Below, piece after piece: positions 16,881-26,776 of a stretch of 64,000 bases of DNA. How positions within the stretch are numbered: the first letter of the stretch is position 1; each line of letters opens with the position of its first letter. The stretch is taken from the NCBI RefSeq assembly GCF_936933875.1, contig NZ_CAKZIK010000030.1, positions 62,001 through 126,000 of the forward strand, read 5' to 3'. Position numbers and translations under genes: made by a program. The notes beneath the pieces were generated by a model. The model had not been told where the DNA came from. It did not search any database and worked only from the letters and a program-made list of their open reading frames with translations. The DNA is from an uncultured Chryseobacterium sp. (GTDB taxonomy: Bacteria; Bacteroidota; Bacteroidia; Flavobacteriales; Weeksellaceae).

Positions 16881-17435
16881 ATGGAAGAATTAGATTTAAT
16901 CGTAGCATCGGTAAAAGAAGAGATGGATGCTGCAATGAAGCATTTGGACCACGCTTTTCAAAAAATCAGAGCCGGACGTGCTTCTACACAGATGGTTCAG
17001 GATGTAATGGTAGAATATTACGGAGCTCCAACTCCTCTTAATCAGGTAGCGAATGTTTCGGTTCCAGATGCGATGACGATTGCAATTCAACCATGGGACA
17101 GAACTGCTATTGGTGCGATTGAAAAAGCCATCATCAATTCTAACCTTGGTTTTGCGCCATCTAACAACGGGGATAATATTATTTTGAATGTACCGCCTTT
17201 AACAGAAGAAAGAAGAAGGGAACTTGCAAAAGCCGCTAAAGCTGAAGCTGAACAGTCTAAAGTAACTGTAAGAAATGCAAGACAAGACGGTATGAAAGAA
17301 CTTAAAAAACTGGACGGCGTTTCGGAAGACCTTATTAAAGGAGTTGAAGCAGATATTCAGGATTTAACGGACCAATACGTTAAAATGTGCGATGAGCACC
17401 TAAAAGTAAAAGAAGCAGAAATCTTGAAAGTGTAA
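16881..17435 (+). CDS. frr: Ribosome recycling factor
   Basis: Works with EF-G to split post-termination ribosomes. The 184-residue protein has the family features HLDHAFQKIRAGRASTQM, the short beta-domain YYGAPTPLNQVANVSVPD, and PPLTEERRRELAK, the hinge and return helix. It is complete, second in the pyrH-frr operon, and followed by a bidirectional terminator. Confidence 0.97.
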   Translation: MEELDLIVASVKEEMDAAMKHLDHAFQKIRAGRASTQMVQDVMVEYYGAPTPLNQVANVSVPDAMTIAIQPWDRTAIGAIEKAIINSNLGFAPSNNGDNIILNVPPLTEERRRELAKAAKAEAEQSKVTVRNARQDGMKELKKLDGVSEDLIKGVEADIQDLTDQYVKMCDEHLKVKEAEILKV

Positions 17436-17457
17436 TCTTTCAGGTTTTATCAAATAC

Positions 17458-17489
17458 AAAAAAAGATTCAGAATTTCTGAATCTTTTTG
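17458..17489. terminator. Bidirectional terminator between frr and the LptF/G gene
   Basis: GATTCAGAA and TTCTGAATC arms are flanked by A-run and T-run on either side, between two convergent genes. Confidence 0.88.
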
Positions 17490-17492
17490 GTT

Positions 17493-18944
17493 TTATTGAT
17501 ATCGGGAATGTTCTTTCGGTTTCTGAAATCTTTCTATAATTGGTTTAAACAATGCCCGATACTTTTCAATATCGAATAGCTGAGAATCTGTCAATGCTTT
17601 GTATGTGAGCCAAACTCCGAACGGAAATAAAACAATATTCGGAAGCCACGCTGCAAGATACGGATCCATTTTTCCTTTCCACGACAAGTTTTCAACAGAA
17701 AGATTTAAAACGTAGAAAATAATAAAAATCACAATAGCAATAACCACAGGAAGTCCCATTCCACCTTTTCGGATGATGCTTCCTAAACTGGCTCCAATCA
17801 AAAAGAAAATAATACATGTAAAAGAGTAGGAGAAAATCCTTTGCTGATACATAATCATCTTGTTTTGATATTTCACAATGTCGTTAATCTGCGGTGTTTT
17901 GGTTTCTTTGTCAGATTTCAAAGCATTGATTTTAGAATAGGCTGCATATAAAGCTTCCAGTTTTCTGTCCTTCTTTACCTTTTCCAAATCGTACTGAGGT
18001 TCAATTTTCTTTTTTGCTTTGTTGAATTCCAAATAACCAACATAATTATTGGTGTTGCTTACCAAAGAATTGCTTAAAGAATTGAAAACCGTTTCGTTTT
18101 CTTTTTTCTTTTTATCAATGGTGGTATTGATTTGATTATACGTTTGAAAACGGTAATCATCGGTAATCTGTTCTTTTTCGATGGCTTTATTGATGATTTC
18201 CGAAACGTCAAAATGGGAAACCAACGTGTCAAATTTAATCGCCTGATTGGGTTGTTTTAACCTTTGATTATAATCTTTATTCTTCAGATTGTCTTCATAA
18301 ATATACCCGTTGAAAAGAACGAGTTTAAGAAAATTTTTATCTGTTGCAGAAACAAATTTTCCTTTTTCTGCTACAATGGTCTGTTGATTATCGAAAGTAT
18401 TGGCCACTTTATGAACAAAAACGCCGGTGATATTTTGTCCCTGTTCACCTTCAATTTTATCAAACTTTACAGCATATCCCGGAATTTGGTTGATGAACTG
18501 TCCCGGTTTGAAATTCAAGGCGGGTTTCGTTGCTGCAATATTATAAAGCATGTTTTTCGCCTTCCGCTGAAAATTGGGTGTAATATTATTCTGAAATAGG
18601 AAAAGAATAAACGCTAATCCACAAACTGTTAGAAAAAGCGGCATCATAATTCTTGTGAGCGAAATTCCGGCAGCTTTCATGGCGGCAAGTTCGTACCGTT
18701 CTCCAAAATCACCAAAAGTCATAATAGAAGCGAGCAGAATGGTTAATGGTAAAACCATGGCAACAACGCTCACTCCCATATAATACAAAAGTTTGATGAT
18801 TTCCCAGTAACTCAATCCTTTCCCCACAAACTGCGACATCTGGATCCAGATAATGTTCACAATAAAGATGAAGAACAGTACGCTGAAGATGAACAGAAAC
18901 GGTCCGAAAAAAGTTTTGATGATGTAGCGGTCGAGAAGTTTCAT
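17493..18944 (-). CDS. LptF/LptG family permease (YjgP/YjgQ)
   Basis: Inner-membrane permease of the lipopolysaccharide export machine, which works with the LptB ATPase. The 483-residue protein has three N-terminal membrane helices (LDRYIIKTFFGPFLFIFSVL is the typical first one), a large periplasmic beta-rich domain, and three C-terminal helices. FGERYELAAMKAAGISL is the conserved cytoplasmic coupling segment. The region near residues 270-350 is longer and more Lys/Asn-rich than in proteobacterial homologues. Its -7 box lies 5 bases before the ATG. lolA lies just upstream, separated by a terminator. Confidence 0.92.
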   Translation of the reverse strand: MKLLDRYIIKTFFGPFLFIFSVLFFIFIVNIIWIQMSQFVGKGLSYWEIIKLLYYMGVSVVAMVLPLTILLASIMTFGDFGERYELAAMKAAGISLTRIMMPLFLTVCGLAFILFLFQNNITPNFQRKAKNMLYNIAATKPALNFKPGQFINQIPGYAVKFDKIEGEQGQNITGVFVHKVANTFDNQQTIVAEKGKFVSATDKNFLKLVLFNGYIYEDNLKNKDYNQRLKQPNQAIKFDTLVSHFDVSEIINKAIEKEQITDDYRFQTYNQINTTIDKKKKENETVFNSLSNSLVSNTNNYVGYLEFNKAKKKIEPQYDLEKVKKDRKLEALYAAYSKINALKSDKETKTPQINDIVKYQNKMIMYQQRIFSYSFTCIIFFLIGASLGSIIRKGGMGLPVVIAIVIFIIFYVLNLSVENLSWKGKMDPYLAAWLPNIVLFPFGVWLTYKALTDSQLFDIEKYRALFKPIIERFQKPKEHSRYQ

Positions 18945-18949
18945 GGGCT

Positions 18950-18957
18950 CAAAAATA
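18950..18957 (-). promoter_or_regulatory. -7 element abutting the LptF/G start
   Basis: TATTTTTG on the minus strand, ending 5 bases before the ATG at 18944. If used, the mRNA would have an almost absent 5' leader. It lies directly after the T-run of the lolA terminator. Confidence 0.45.
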
Positions 18958-18958
18958 C

Positions 18959-18994
18959 AGAAAAAGTCACAAAGTAAAATTACTCTGTGACTTT
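18959..18994 (-). terminator. Terminator of lolA
   Basis: AAAGTCACA (18963-18971) pairs with TGTGACTTT (18986-18994), extended inward by near-complementary bases. The minus-strand T-run follows. Confidence 0.85.
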
Positions 18995-19051
18995 CAATAT
19001 TTGTAATTTAAATTTTTTGATTCAATTTTAAAAATTGACAATTCACCAAAA

Positions 19052-19699
19052 TTAAAGTTCTGTAACAATATAATTTTTATACTGGTTTTTATCGAAAGTA
19101 AACATTCCGTTCGCCAATTTTTGGTTTTCCCTGTATTCTTTAATGGCAATTACTGCAACATCGTTATTGGAAGAATACTGCTCGATTTTTACGATTTGTT
19201 TCTTTGGTGAATTCACAAAAATGTAAACATTTTTCAAACCGTTATTCTTTACAGGCGTCAGTTTAATCATATCTGCACTAACACCGTTTACCGTTCTTTT
19301 TCCAATATACGAAGTATTGAATTCTTTCTTGTATGATGTTAAATAATTAGTAGGAGAGAACATCATTTCGCCACCGTTTGCTTTTGCAACAGTTACTTCC
19401 TGATCTTCTGCACTAATGTTGTACACTTTATTTCCGTCGAAAATCTGCTCCGTTCCCATAATTTTCAGTTTGTACTGAGATGGAGTGGTGTAGAAAATTC
19501 CGGTTTCGGTTTTAGTAACTTTTCCGTTGGCTCCGGTTCCGTAAGCAAATTTGAAATAGGTGTTCGCATTGTCTTTATAATTTGCAGCTACAGCATCCAG
19601 GATTGATTTTGATTTGGCGTCCGCTTTTTGGGCAGAAACCATTCCGACCGTTCCCAAAGATAAAACTGCAAGCGAAAATTTTGTAATAATATTTTTCAT
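19052..19699 (-). CDS. lolA: LolA-like outer membrane lipoprotein carrier protein
   Basis: Periplasmic chaperone that carries lipoproteins to the outer membrane. The 215-residue protein has a signal peptide cut after MVSA-Q. The LolA fold follows: paired strands around YFKFAYGTG, GIFYTTPSQYKLKIMG, KVYNISAEDQEVTVAK, and C-terminal strands with KQIVKIEQYS. Hydrophobic content along the strands suits a lipid-binding half-barrel. It is downstream of ftsK in the same direction and upstream of the LptF/G gene, a linkage I regard as typical for flavobacteria. Confidence 0.88.
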   Translation of the reverse strand: MKNIITKFSLAVLSLGTVGMVSAQKADAKSKSILDAVAANYKDNANTYFKFAYGTGANGKVTKTETGIFYTTPSQYKLKIMGTEQIFDGNKVYNISAEDQEVTVAKANGGEMMFSPTNYLTSYKKEFNTSYIGKRTVNGVSADMIKLTPVKNNGLKNVYIFVNSPKKQIVKIEQYSSNNDVAVIAIKEYRENQKLANGMFTFDKNQYKNYIVTEL

Positions 19700-19770
19700 T
19701 TTAATTCTTTTTATTTATTAATTGGATTTACGAATTGCCGCAATGTCAAACTCTTGTTTAATATTTTACA

Positions 19771-22293
19771 TTACTTGCGCAATTCTTCCAAAAACTGTTC
19801 CAAAGAATTTAAATCCGATATCAAAACCTCCCTTGCTTTAGCTCCGTTAAAACCTCCAACAATGCCGCTTGCTTCAAGCTGGTCCATTATTCTTCCGGCT
19901 CTGTTGTACCCTAATTTGAGCTGTCTTTGAAGCATGGAAGTTGAACCTTGCTGTGTAGACACAATAATTCTTGCCGCATCTTCAAAAAGGGCATCTTTTT
20001 CATTCGGGTCGAAAGCTCCAACCGTAGAAGTGGATTCTTCGCTTACATATTCAGGAAGCATAAATGCACTTGCATATCCCTTCTGAGCACCAATATATTC
20101 TGCGATTTTTTCAACTTCCGGCGTATCAACAAAGGCACACTGCAATCTTAAAATTTCGTTTCCGTTGAAGTACAGCATATCTCCTTTACCAATCAATTGG
20201 TCGGCTCCCGGAGAATCCAAAATCGTTCTGGAATCCACACTCGAAATTACACGGAAAGCAGCTCTTGCAGGGAAGTTCGCTTTAATCATACCCGTAATTA
20301 CATTTACGGAAGGTCTTTGCGTGGCCACAATCAAGTGAATTCCGACCGCTCTTGCCAACTGTGCCAAACGTGCGATTGGAAGTTCAACTTCTTTTCCGGC
20401 AGTCATAATTAAGTCTGCAAATTCGTCAACCACCAAAACAATATAAGGAAGATAACGGTGACCATTTTCAGGATTCAGTTTTCTTTCGCTGAATTTTTTG
20501 TTGTATTCCTTTAAATTTTTGCAGAAAGCGTTTTTCAGCAAATCGTAACGCGTATCCATTTCTACACAAAGGGAATTCAACGTGTTAATTACTTTATGAG
20601 TGTCCGTAATAATCGCATCATCTCCATCCGGAAGTTTTGCCAAATAATGTCTTTCAATTTTAGAATAAAGAGAAAGTTCCACTTTTTTCGGGTCCACCAT
20701 GACGAATTTCAGTTCGCTTGGATGTTTTTTATAAAGTAATGAAGTAAGAATGGCATTAATTCCAACAGATTTTCCCTGTCCTGTTGCTCCCGCCATCAAA
20801 AGGTGAGGCATTTTGGAAAGGTCGGCCATGAAAATTTCATTAGAAATGGTTTTTCCAAAAACTACCGGCAAATCCATATCTGTATTTTGGAATTTATGGG
20901 AAGCAATCACACTTCTCATGGAAACCATCGACGGATTTTTACGAGGTACCTCAATCCCAATCGTTCCTTTTCCTGGCATTGGTGCGATAATTCTGATTCC
21001 TAAAGCTGAAAGGTTCAAAGCAATATCGTCCTGCAACTTTTTGATAGAAGCAACACGAATTCCGGCTTCAGGTACAATTTCGTACAAAGTAACAGTTGGA
21101 CCAATGGTTGCTTTAATTTCAGCAATTCCGACGTTGAAATTTTTCAGAAGACCAACAATTTTGTTTTTGTTGTCTTCGAGTTCTTCTTTATTAATAGAGA
21201 TTTCTTCGTTCCCATAGTCTTTCAACAATTCAATAGGAGGCATTTGAAACTTTGCCAACTCCAGTTTATGATCATATAAACCGTGTTTTTCAACTAATTC
21301 CTGAGATTTTTTGTCGGTTTCATCCAGTTCATCAACAACTTCAGCTACTTCTACTTTAAAATCGATATCTTCGGTATTAATAGCAGCTTTTGGCGTTGAA
21401 GCAACCGCCGCAGTTGGACTTAAGCTTACTGATTGTGCAACAGTTTCCGTGAGGGCTACATTAGAAAGTTCATCATCAAAAGATGTTTTATTAGGAGTTT
21501 TGATGGTTTCAAAACTGTTGGAAATCTCCACTTCCGGGAAACCTTTTACAGGAATGTCCGTAGCCGCAACTGCTGCAGCTTTCGGTGTTGAAACAACAGA
21601 TTGTGGAGCTACTTTTTCAAGTTCGTTTCCATCGTCAGTCATTTCTTCCAATTGTTCGTCGGCTTCAAATTTTTCGTCAGAACTTGGCATCATAGCTTTT
21701 ACGCGACCAAGTGTGTTTTCGTTTAAATCGTTGAGTTTAGATTTAACGTTATTGGGATTCAAATTAAATTCAAGAATAAAGTACAAAGCGATACTTACAA
21801 AAAGAATCAGCCAAAGACCTACACTTCCAATTACAGCGTTCAGGAAATCCATAATCTGGAAACCATAAACGCCGCTTAAAACACCTTGTCCTTTCGTTAC
21901 TGCTCCCATAAAAATCGGAAGCCAACAAATGAAAAACAAAGAATGACCAATAGTTTTCCAAGGTTTGAAGTAGTTTTTTTTCAGAATAATCATCCCGAAC
22001 ACGAAGAAAAGGAAAGCCACGATAAATCCTGCAATCCCAATACTTTCAAAAAGGAAAATATTTCCCAGCCAATCTCCAACCTTTCCGAAAACGTTTGAAG
22101 ATTTTACAGTTTTATCCAGCATTGTTCCGGCCTGGCTTTGATCTGCCTTCCAGTTCAGCAAATAAGAAACGAAAGAAAAAGTAAGAACAACAGATGTTAA
22201 TAAAAATAAAACTCCGAAAAATATGCGTGGTTTAGAAAGTATTTTACTGTTTTCCGGTAAATTACCCTGTGTTTTTTGTGTAGTCTTTTCCAT
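19771..22293 (-). CDS. ftsK: DNA translocase FtsK/SpoIIIE
   Basis: Septum-anchored ATPase that pumps chromosome ends and aids dimer resolution. The 840-residue protein has four N-terminal membrane helices and a low-complexity linker (about residues 190-340, rich in Ala, Val, Thr and Glu). The RecA-like motor follows, with Walker A GATGQGKSVG near residue 500 and Walker B-like YIVLVVDEFADL. The C-terminal gamma winged helix, LQRQLKLGYNRAGRIMDQLE, reads DNA polarity. The start MEKTTQKTQ at 22293 is preferred, since the 31-residue upstream extension crosses a TAAATTTG -7 box. Confidence 0.94.
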   Translation of the reverse strand: MEKTTQKTQGNLPENSKILSKPRIFFGVLFLLTSVVLTFSFVSYLLNWKADQSQAGTMLDKTVKSSNVFGKVGDWLGNIFLFESIGIAGFIVAFLFFVFGMIILKKNYFKPWKTIGHSLFFICWLPIFMGAVTKGQGVLSGVYGFQIMDFLNAVIGSVGLWLILFVSIALYFILEFNLNPNNVKSKLNDLNENTLGRVKAMMPSSDEKFEADEQLEEMTDDGNELEKVAPQSVVSTPKAAAVAATDIPVKGFPEVEISNSFETIKTPNKTSFDDELSNVALTETVAQSVSLSPTAAVASTPKAAINTEDIDFKVEVAEVVDELDETDKKSQELVEKHGLYDHKLELAKFQMPPIELLKDYGNEEISINKEELEDNKNKIVGLLKNFNVGIAEIKATIGPTVTLYEIVPEAGIRVASIKKLQDDIALNLSALGIRIIAPMPGKGTIGIEVPRKNPSMVSMRSVIASHKFQNTDMDLPVVFGKTISNEIFMADLSKMPHLLMAGATGQGKSVGINAILTSLLYKKHPSELKFVMVDPKKVELSLYSKIERHYLAKLPDGDDAIITDTHKVINTLNSLCVEMDTRYDLLKNAFCKNLKEYNKKFSERKLNPENGHRYLPYIVLVVDEFADLIMTAGKEVELPIARLAQLARAVGIHLIVATQRPSVNVITGMIKANFPARAAFRVISSVDSRTILDSPGADQLIGKGDMLYFNGNEILRLQCAFVDTPEVEKIAEYIGAQKGYASAFMLPEYVSEESTSTVGAFDPNEKDALFEDAARIIVSTQQGSTSMLQRQLKLGYNRAGRIMDQLEASGIVGGFNGAKAREVLISDLNSLEQFLEELRK

Positions 22294-22307
22294 AATATCA
22301 ATGAGGG

Positions 22308-22315
22308 CAAATTTA
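22308..22315 (-). promoter_or_regulatory. -7 element of ftsK
   Basis: TAAATTTG on the minus strand, 14 bases before the ATG at 22293. It supports that start over the upstream in-frame one. No clear -33. Confidence 0.45.
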
Positions 22316-22402
22316 ATATTTTTATGCGAAAAATCATATTCTAACAAACAAAAAAAAGCGAGAATAACGACGCTGAAATTCGTCATTTCAATTTATAGAT
22401 TG

Positions 22403-22410
22403 TATTTTTG
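22403..22410 (+). promoter_or_regulatory. -7 element of the cytochrome c assembly gene
   Basis: TATTTTTG, 40 bases before the ATG at 22451. No clear -33. Confidence 0.45.
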
Positions 22411-22450
22411 CAATTCGTTGAATTTTACATTTAAATCTGATCATTTTACT

Positions 22451-25400
22451 ATGTTGGAAAAACTTCAGAATATCCTAATTTCTACCAGAACAATGGCAGT
22501 TTTGCTGTTGATTTTTGCTTTTTCGATGGCTTACGCTACTTTTCTCGAAAACGATTACGGAACTCCTACCGCAAAAGCTTTAATTTATGAGGCAAAATGG
22601 TTTGAACTCCTTATGCTTCTTTTGATTATTAATTTCATTGGAAACATTGCACGTTACAGACTTTGGAGAAAAGAAAAATGGCCAATTTTGGTATTTCACT
22701 TGGCTTTCATCCTTATTTTTATTGGTGGTGCTATTACAAGATATATCAGTTACGAAGGTATTATGCATATTCGTGAAGGAGAAACTTCAAACGAAGTAGT
22801 AACAGATAAAAACTTTTTTAAAATTCAGATTGAAGAAAAAGGAGATGTATTAAATTATCAGGATATACAGTATTTAATGTCTCCGCTTCACAAAAATTTT
22901 CAGGCACAGTACGATTATCACGGTAAAAAAGTAAAAGTAAAAGCTCTTGATTTTATTCAGCGTAAAAAAGACAGTTTGGTTGCCGGAAACGGTGAAGAAT
23001 ATTTACACGTAGTTTCTGCAGGACAAACCGGAAGAGAAAATTATTACATCAAAAATGGGGAAGCAAAATCGGTTAACGGAACTTTAGTTACGTACAACAG
23101 AGCGATTGATGGCGCTGTAGAATTCAAAAACGAAAACGGACAACTGATGATTAAAACTCCTGTTGATGCGAGTTATATGACGATGGCAACACAGGCAACC
23201 GGAACTACCAAGAAAGACGAATTTCAGCCTTTGGCTTTAAGAAGTTTATACACAGTGAACGAATTGAAACTCGTTGTTCCTGAAGGTTTGAAAAAAGGAA
23301 AACTCATCGCTTACGAAGGCGACAGAAAAAAAGACAAAGATGTTCCGGATCAATTAACAGTAGAAGTTCAGGGTCCGAAAACGAAACAAACAGTAGATTT
23401 ATCTGTTGAAAAAGGAAATCCGAATGCATACAAACAAATTGCAATCGACGGGATGAATGTTATTCTTGGTTTCGGCCCGAAAATTTACAATACGCCATTT
23501 GCTTTAAAATTAGACAAATTTGTAATGGAAACTTACCCGGGAAGTTCTTCGCCAAGTGCTTATGAAAGCCATGTTCAGATTATCGACAAAGGAAAACAAA
23601 CGCCTTATAAAATTTACATGAACCACGTTTTGAACTACGGTGGATACAGATTTTTCCAGGCAAGTTTTGATGGCGACAGAAAAGGAACTGTTCTTTCTGT
23701 AAACCATGATTATTGGGGAACTTTGGTTACTTATATCGGTTATGCTTTCTTGTTTTTAGGAATGTTCGTAACCTTCTTCTGGAAAGGTTCTCACTTCTGG
23801 AAGTTGAACAAAAATTTAAAATCAGTTACCGCTAAAAAAGCTGCGGGAATTCTTTTGCTTTTATTCACTTTAAGCTTAAATGCACAGGAAAAAATTGATA
23901 TGCACGGAACAGACGGTTCTGCGCAACAGTCTGCGCATTCCGAACATGACGGACACGACCATTCTGCACAAGATGCTGCTTTAATGCAAGGGGAAGATTT
24001 AGCCCCAAAAAAGAAACAGAATTCTTTAGCTTTAAAATCTCCAAAAGCCATTACTGCTGATGAAATTATTGCAAGAAATAAAATTTCAAAAGAACATGCA
24101 GACAAATTCGGATATCTTTTAGTACAGAATTATGAAGGTAGAATAGTACCGGTAAACACTCAGGCTTTGGATGTTTTAAGAAAACTGTACAAACATGATG
24201 AGTTTAAGGGAACTGATGGAAAATCTTTAACAGCAAACCAGTGGTTTTTATCAGCTAATACAGATACAGCAAGCTGGACGATGGTTCCATTGATTAAAGT
24301 AGGAACAAAAGGAGGAGACGAGCTGAAAGTAAAAACAAAAGCCAATGAAGAGGGTTATACCACTTTAATGTCACTTTTCCCGGCAGATTCTAACGGTCAG
24401 TTGCACTATGTTTTAGAGGAAGACTACAACACGGCTTTCCGTAAAAAACCGTCCGAACAAACCAATTACGATAAAGAAGTTATTGCTGTAAATGACCGTG
24501 TTCAGGCTTTCAACGAATTTTTCAGCGGACAGTTTATGCGAATTGTTCCGGTACAGAATGACCCGAATTCAACTTGGCATTCTTGGCTAGACCAAAATTT
24601 TGAACCGGATATGAAATCTCAAGAAGTAATGGGGCCATATTTCGCAGAAGTTCTGGCAGCACAGCAATCCGGAAACTGGAGCAAAGCTGATGAACAGTTG
24701 AAAAAACTTTCAGATTATCAGCAAACTTGGGGTAAAAATGTAGTTCCAGCAAAATCAAAAGTAGATTTGGAGGTTTTCATGAATGAAGTGAACTTGAATT
24801 TCAAACTCCTTATTTTCTATACTTTAATTGGTGGATTGCTTTTGATCCTTGGTTTTGTTGAATTATTCAAACCAAACAAAATTTTGCATAAAGCCATTAA
24901 AGTTACTATTTGGATTGGAGTTGTTGGATATTTCTTCCATTTCCTGGGCTTGGTTGCAAGATGGTATATTTCGGGTCACGCTCCTTGGAGTAACGGTTAC
25001 GAGGCGATTATCTTTATTTCTTGGGTGGGAATTACGGCAGGTTTAATTCTGTACAGAAATTCCAACGCGTTGATTCCGGCTGCAGGATTTATGGTAGCCG
25101 TAATTATGATGGGATTTGCGCATGGTGGTTCAGCTTTGGATCCACAAATTACGCCGCTGGTTCCGGTTCTGAAATCATATTGGTTGATTATTCACGTGGC
25201 GATTATTACTTCCAGTTACGGTTTCTTCGCATTATCGATGATTATTGCCGTAATTACTTTGGTATATTATATCATTTCTTCGAAAGAACTGTATAAAATC
25301 CATCACGATACGACGATTAAGGAACTGACGATTGTTTCTGAAATGTCTTTAACCATTGGTTTATTCATGCTTACTGTAGGAAACTTTTTGGGTGGAATTT

Positions 25401-25741
25401 GGGCGAATGAATCTTGGGGAAGATATTGGAGTTGGGACCCGAAAGAAACTTGGGCATTTATTTCCATCATGGTGTATGCATTTGTGCTTCACATGAGATT
25501 AGTTCCTGGATTGCGCGGAAGATGGTCTTTCCACGTTGCGGCAATGTTCGCGTTCTGTTCGATGGTAATGACGTATTTCGGAGTGAATTATTACTTGAGT
25601 GGACTGCACTCTTACGCAGCTGGAGATCCGGTTCCGGTTCCAGCTTGGGTTTATATAGGAATTGGAACGATGATCACTTTAGCCGCCGTTTCTTATTTCA
25701 GATTCAAAAATCTCAAAAATTCGTTAAAGACTAATCCTTAA
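22451..25741 (+). CDS. Fused ResB/CcsA cytochrome c biogenesis protein
   Basis: System II cytochrome c synthetase that carries heme across the membrane and attaches it to apocytochromes. The N-terminal ResB-like part has membrane helices near residues 14-32, 48-66 and 80-97 and a large periplasmic domain. Another helix pair sits near residues 420-480, followed by a His-rich stretch (HSEHDGHDHS). The C-terminal CcsA part has about seven helices and the heme-handling WWD-type motif WGRYWSWDPKETW, with conserved His residues in LHMRL and SFHVAAMF. The ATG at 22451 is chosen because the longer frame would run across the divergent ftsK start. The 1,096-residue fused form is common in Bacteroidota. 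Confidence 0.93.
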   Translation: MLEKLQNILISTRTMAVLLLIFAFSMAYATFLENDYGTPTAKALIYEAKWFELLMLLLIINFIGNIARYRLWRKEKWPILVFHLAFILIFIGGAITRYISYEGIMHIREGETSNEVVTDKNFFKIQIEEKGDVLNYQDIQYLMSPLHKNFQAQYDYHGKKVKVKALDFIQRKKDSLVAGNGEEYLHVVSAGQTGRENYYIKNGEAKSVNGTLVTYNRAIDGAVEFKNENGQLMIKTPVDASYMTMATQATGTTKKDEFQPLALRSLYTVNELKLVVPEGLKKGKLIAYEGDRKKDKDVPDQLTVEVQGPKTKQTVDLSVEKGNPNAYKQIAIDGMNVILGFGPKIYNTPFALKLDKFVMETYPGSSSPSAYESHVQIIDKGKQTPYKIYMNHVLNYGGYRFFQASFDGDRKGTVLSVNHDYWGTLVTYIGYAFLFLGMFVTFFWKGSHFWKLNKNLKSVTAKKAAGILLLLFTLSLNAQEKIDMHGTDGSAQQSAHSEHDGHDHSAQDAALMQGEDLAPKKKQNSLALKSPKAITADEIIARNKISKEHADKFGYLLVQNYEGRIVPVNTQALDVLRKLYKHDEFKGTDGKSLTANQWFLSANTDTASWTMVPLIKVGTKGGDELKVKTKANEEGYTTLMSLFPADSNGQLHYVLEEDYNTAFRKKPSEQTNYDKEVIAVNDRVQAFNEFFSGQFMRIVPVQNDPNSTWHSWLDQNFEPDMKSQEVMGPYFAEVLAAQQSGNWSKADEQLKKLSDYQQTWGKNVVPAKSKVDLEVFMNEVNLNFKLLIFYTLIGGLLLILGFVELFKPNKILHKAIKVTIWIGVVGYFFHFLGLVARWYISGHAPWSNGYEAIIFISWVGITAGLILYRNSNALIPAAGFMVAVIMMGFAHGGSALDPQITPLVPVLKSYWLIIHVAIITSSYGFFALSMIIAVITLVYYIISSKELYKIHHDTTIKELTIVSEMSLTIGLFMLTVGNFLGGIWANESWGRYWSWDPKETWAFISIMVYAFVLHMRLVPGLRGRWSFHVAAMFAFCSMVMTYFGVNYYLSGLHSYAAGDPVPVPAWVYIGIGTMITLAAVSYFRFKNLKNSLKTNP

Positions 25742-25748
25742 AAATACA

Positions 25749-25774
25749 TTCCCGGTTTCGACCGGGATTTTTTA
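25749..25774 (+). terminator. Terminator of the cytochrome c assembly gene
   Basis: CCCGGT-TTCG-ACCGGG (25751-25766) is a stable stem with a TTCG loop, followed by a T-run. Confidence 0.9.
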
Positions 25775-25888
25775 TGATTCGTCATTACCAGCGCGGCGAA
25801 ACATCTTTTAATTTTTTTCTTTTCCTTTTGATTTTGAATTAAAATTTGTTATATCTTTATGATATCAAAATAATATCACAAATTAAAA

Positions 25889-26764
25889 ATGAATACAATG
25901 GAAAAATTAATGAAACCCATGTCCGGTTATCTTACTTTAGTTTTGGCGCTGTTGCTTTTTGTTGCGGGAGTTTATTGTCTCGTTATGGGAGCAGACAGAA
26001 ATGCTGTATTTGTAATAGTAGGAATTCTTTGTTTTCTTGCTTTTGCTTTTTTTATGAAAGGTTTAATGATTATTCAACCAAATCACTCAAGAGTTTTGAC
26101 GTTTTTTGGTAAATATGTCGGAACGGTGAAGGAAAATGGTTTGCTGTTCATCAATCCGTTTTATTCATCGCAAAGAATGTCATTACGTTCGGAAAATTTG
26201 CAGGGACAAACGTTGAAAGTAAACGATAAAATGGGAAATCCCATCGAAATCGGCGCCGTAATCGTTTGGAAAGTAGGAGATACTTATAAAGCAGCTTTTG
26301 ATGTTGAGCGTTATGCGGAATATGTAAGAATTCAAAGTGAAGCTGCAGTTCGTCATTTGGCGATGAGTTTTGCGTATGATAATTTGGAAGACGAAGGTGC
26401 TCAGTTAACTTTAAGAGATGGTGGTGATAAAATCAATCAAATTTTAGAGCAGGAATTAACCGAAAGATTGGCCGATGCAGGAATCGTAATTCAGGAAGCG
26501 AGAATTTCGCATTTGGCTTATGCATCAGAAATTGCGGGTGCCATGCTTCAAAGACAACAAGCTACAGCAATTGTTGCCGCACGTTCTAAAATTGTGGAAG
26601 GCGCTGTTGGAATGGTAGATATGGCTTTGAAAAAACTGTCTGAAGAAAATATTGTGGAACTCGACGACGAAAGAAAAGCAGCGATGGTTTCTAATCTTAT
26701 GGTGGTTCTTTGCGGCGAAAAAGCAGCACAACCAATCTTGAATGCAGGAACTTTGTACAATTAA
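25889..26764 (+). CDS. SPFH domain membrane protein
   Basis: A stomatin/prohibitin/flotillin-type membrane scaffold. Two adjacent hydrophobic helices (about residues 12-58) form an N-terminal anchor. The SPFH core begins at IIQPNHSRVLTFFGKYVGTV and includes AAFDVERYAEYVRIQSEAAVRHLA. A helical region follows with EARISHLAYASEIAGAMLQRQQA, typical of this subfamily, then a Glu-rich end. The 291-residue length is normal. It is followed after 12 bases by a small Arc-like DNA-binding gene, a recurring pairing. The function is unknown beyond membrane scaffolding. Confidence 0.9.
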   Translation: MNTMEKLMKPMSGYLTLVLALLLFVAGVYCLVMGADRNAVFVIVGILCFLAFAFFMKGLMIIQPNHSRVLTFFGKYVGTVKENGLLFINPFYSSQRMSLRSENLQGQTLKVNDKMGNPIEIGAVIVWKVGDTYKAAFDVERYAEYVRIQSEAAVRHLAMSFAYDNLEDEGAQLTLRDGGDKINQILEQELTERLADAGIVIQEARISHLAYASEIAGAMLQRQQATAIVAARSKIVEGAVGMVDMALKKLSEENIVELDDERKAAMVSNLMVVLCGEKAAQPILNAGTLYN

Positions 26765-26776
26765 AATTTTTGAGTG

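Noticed and set aside
22223..22450. N-terminal extension of the cytochrome c assembly protein
   Set aside because: The extension runs antisense across the ftsK start and has no family-like sequence; the ATG at 22451 matches the expected N-terminus.
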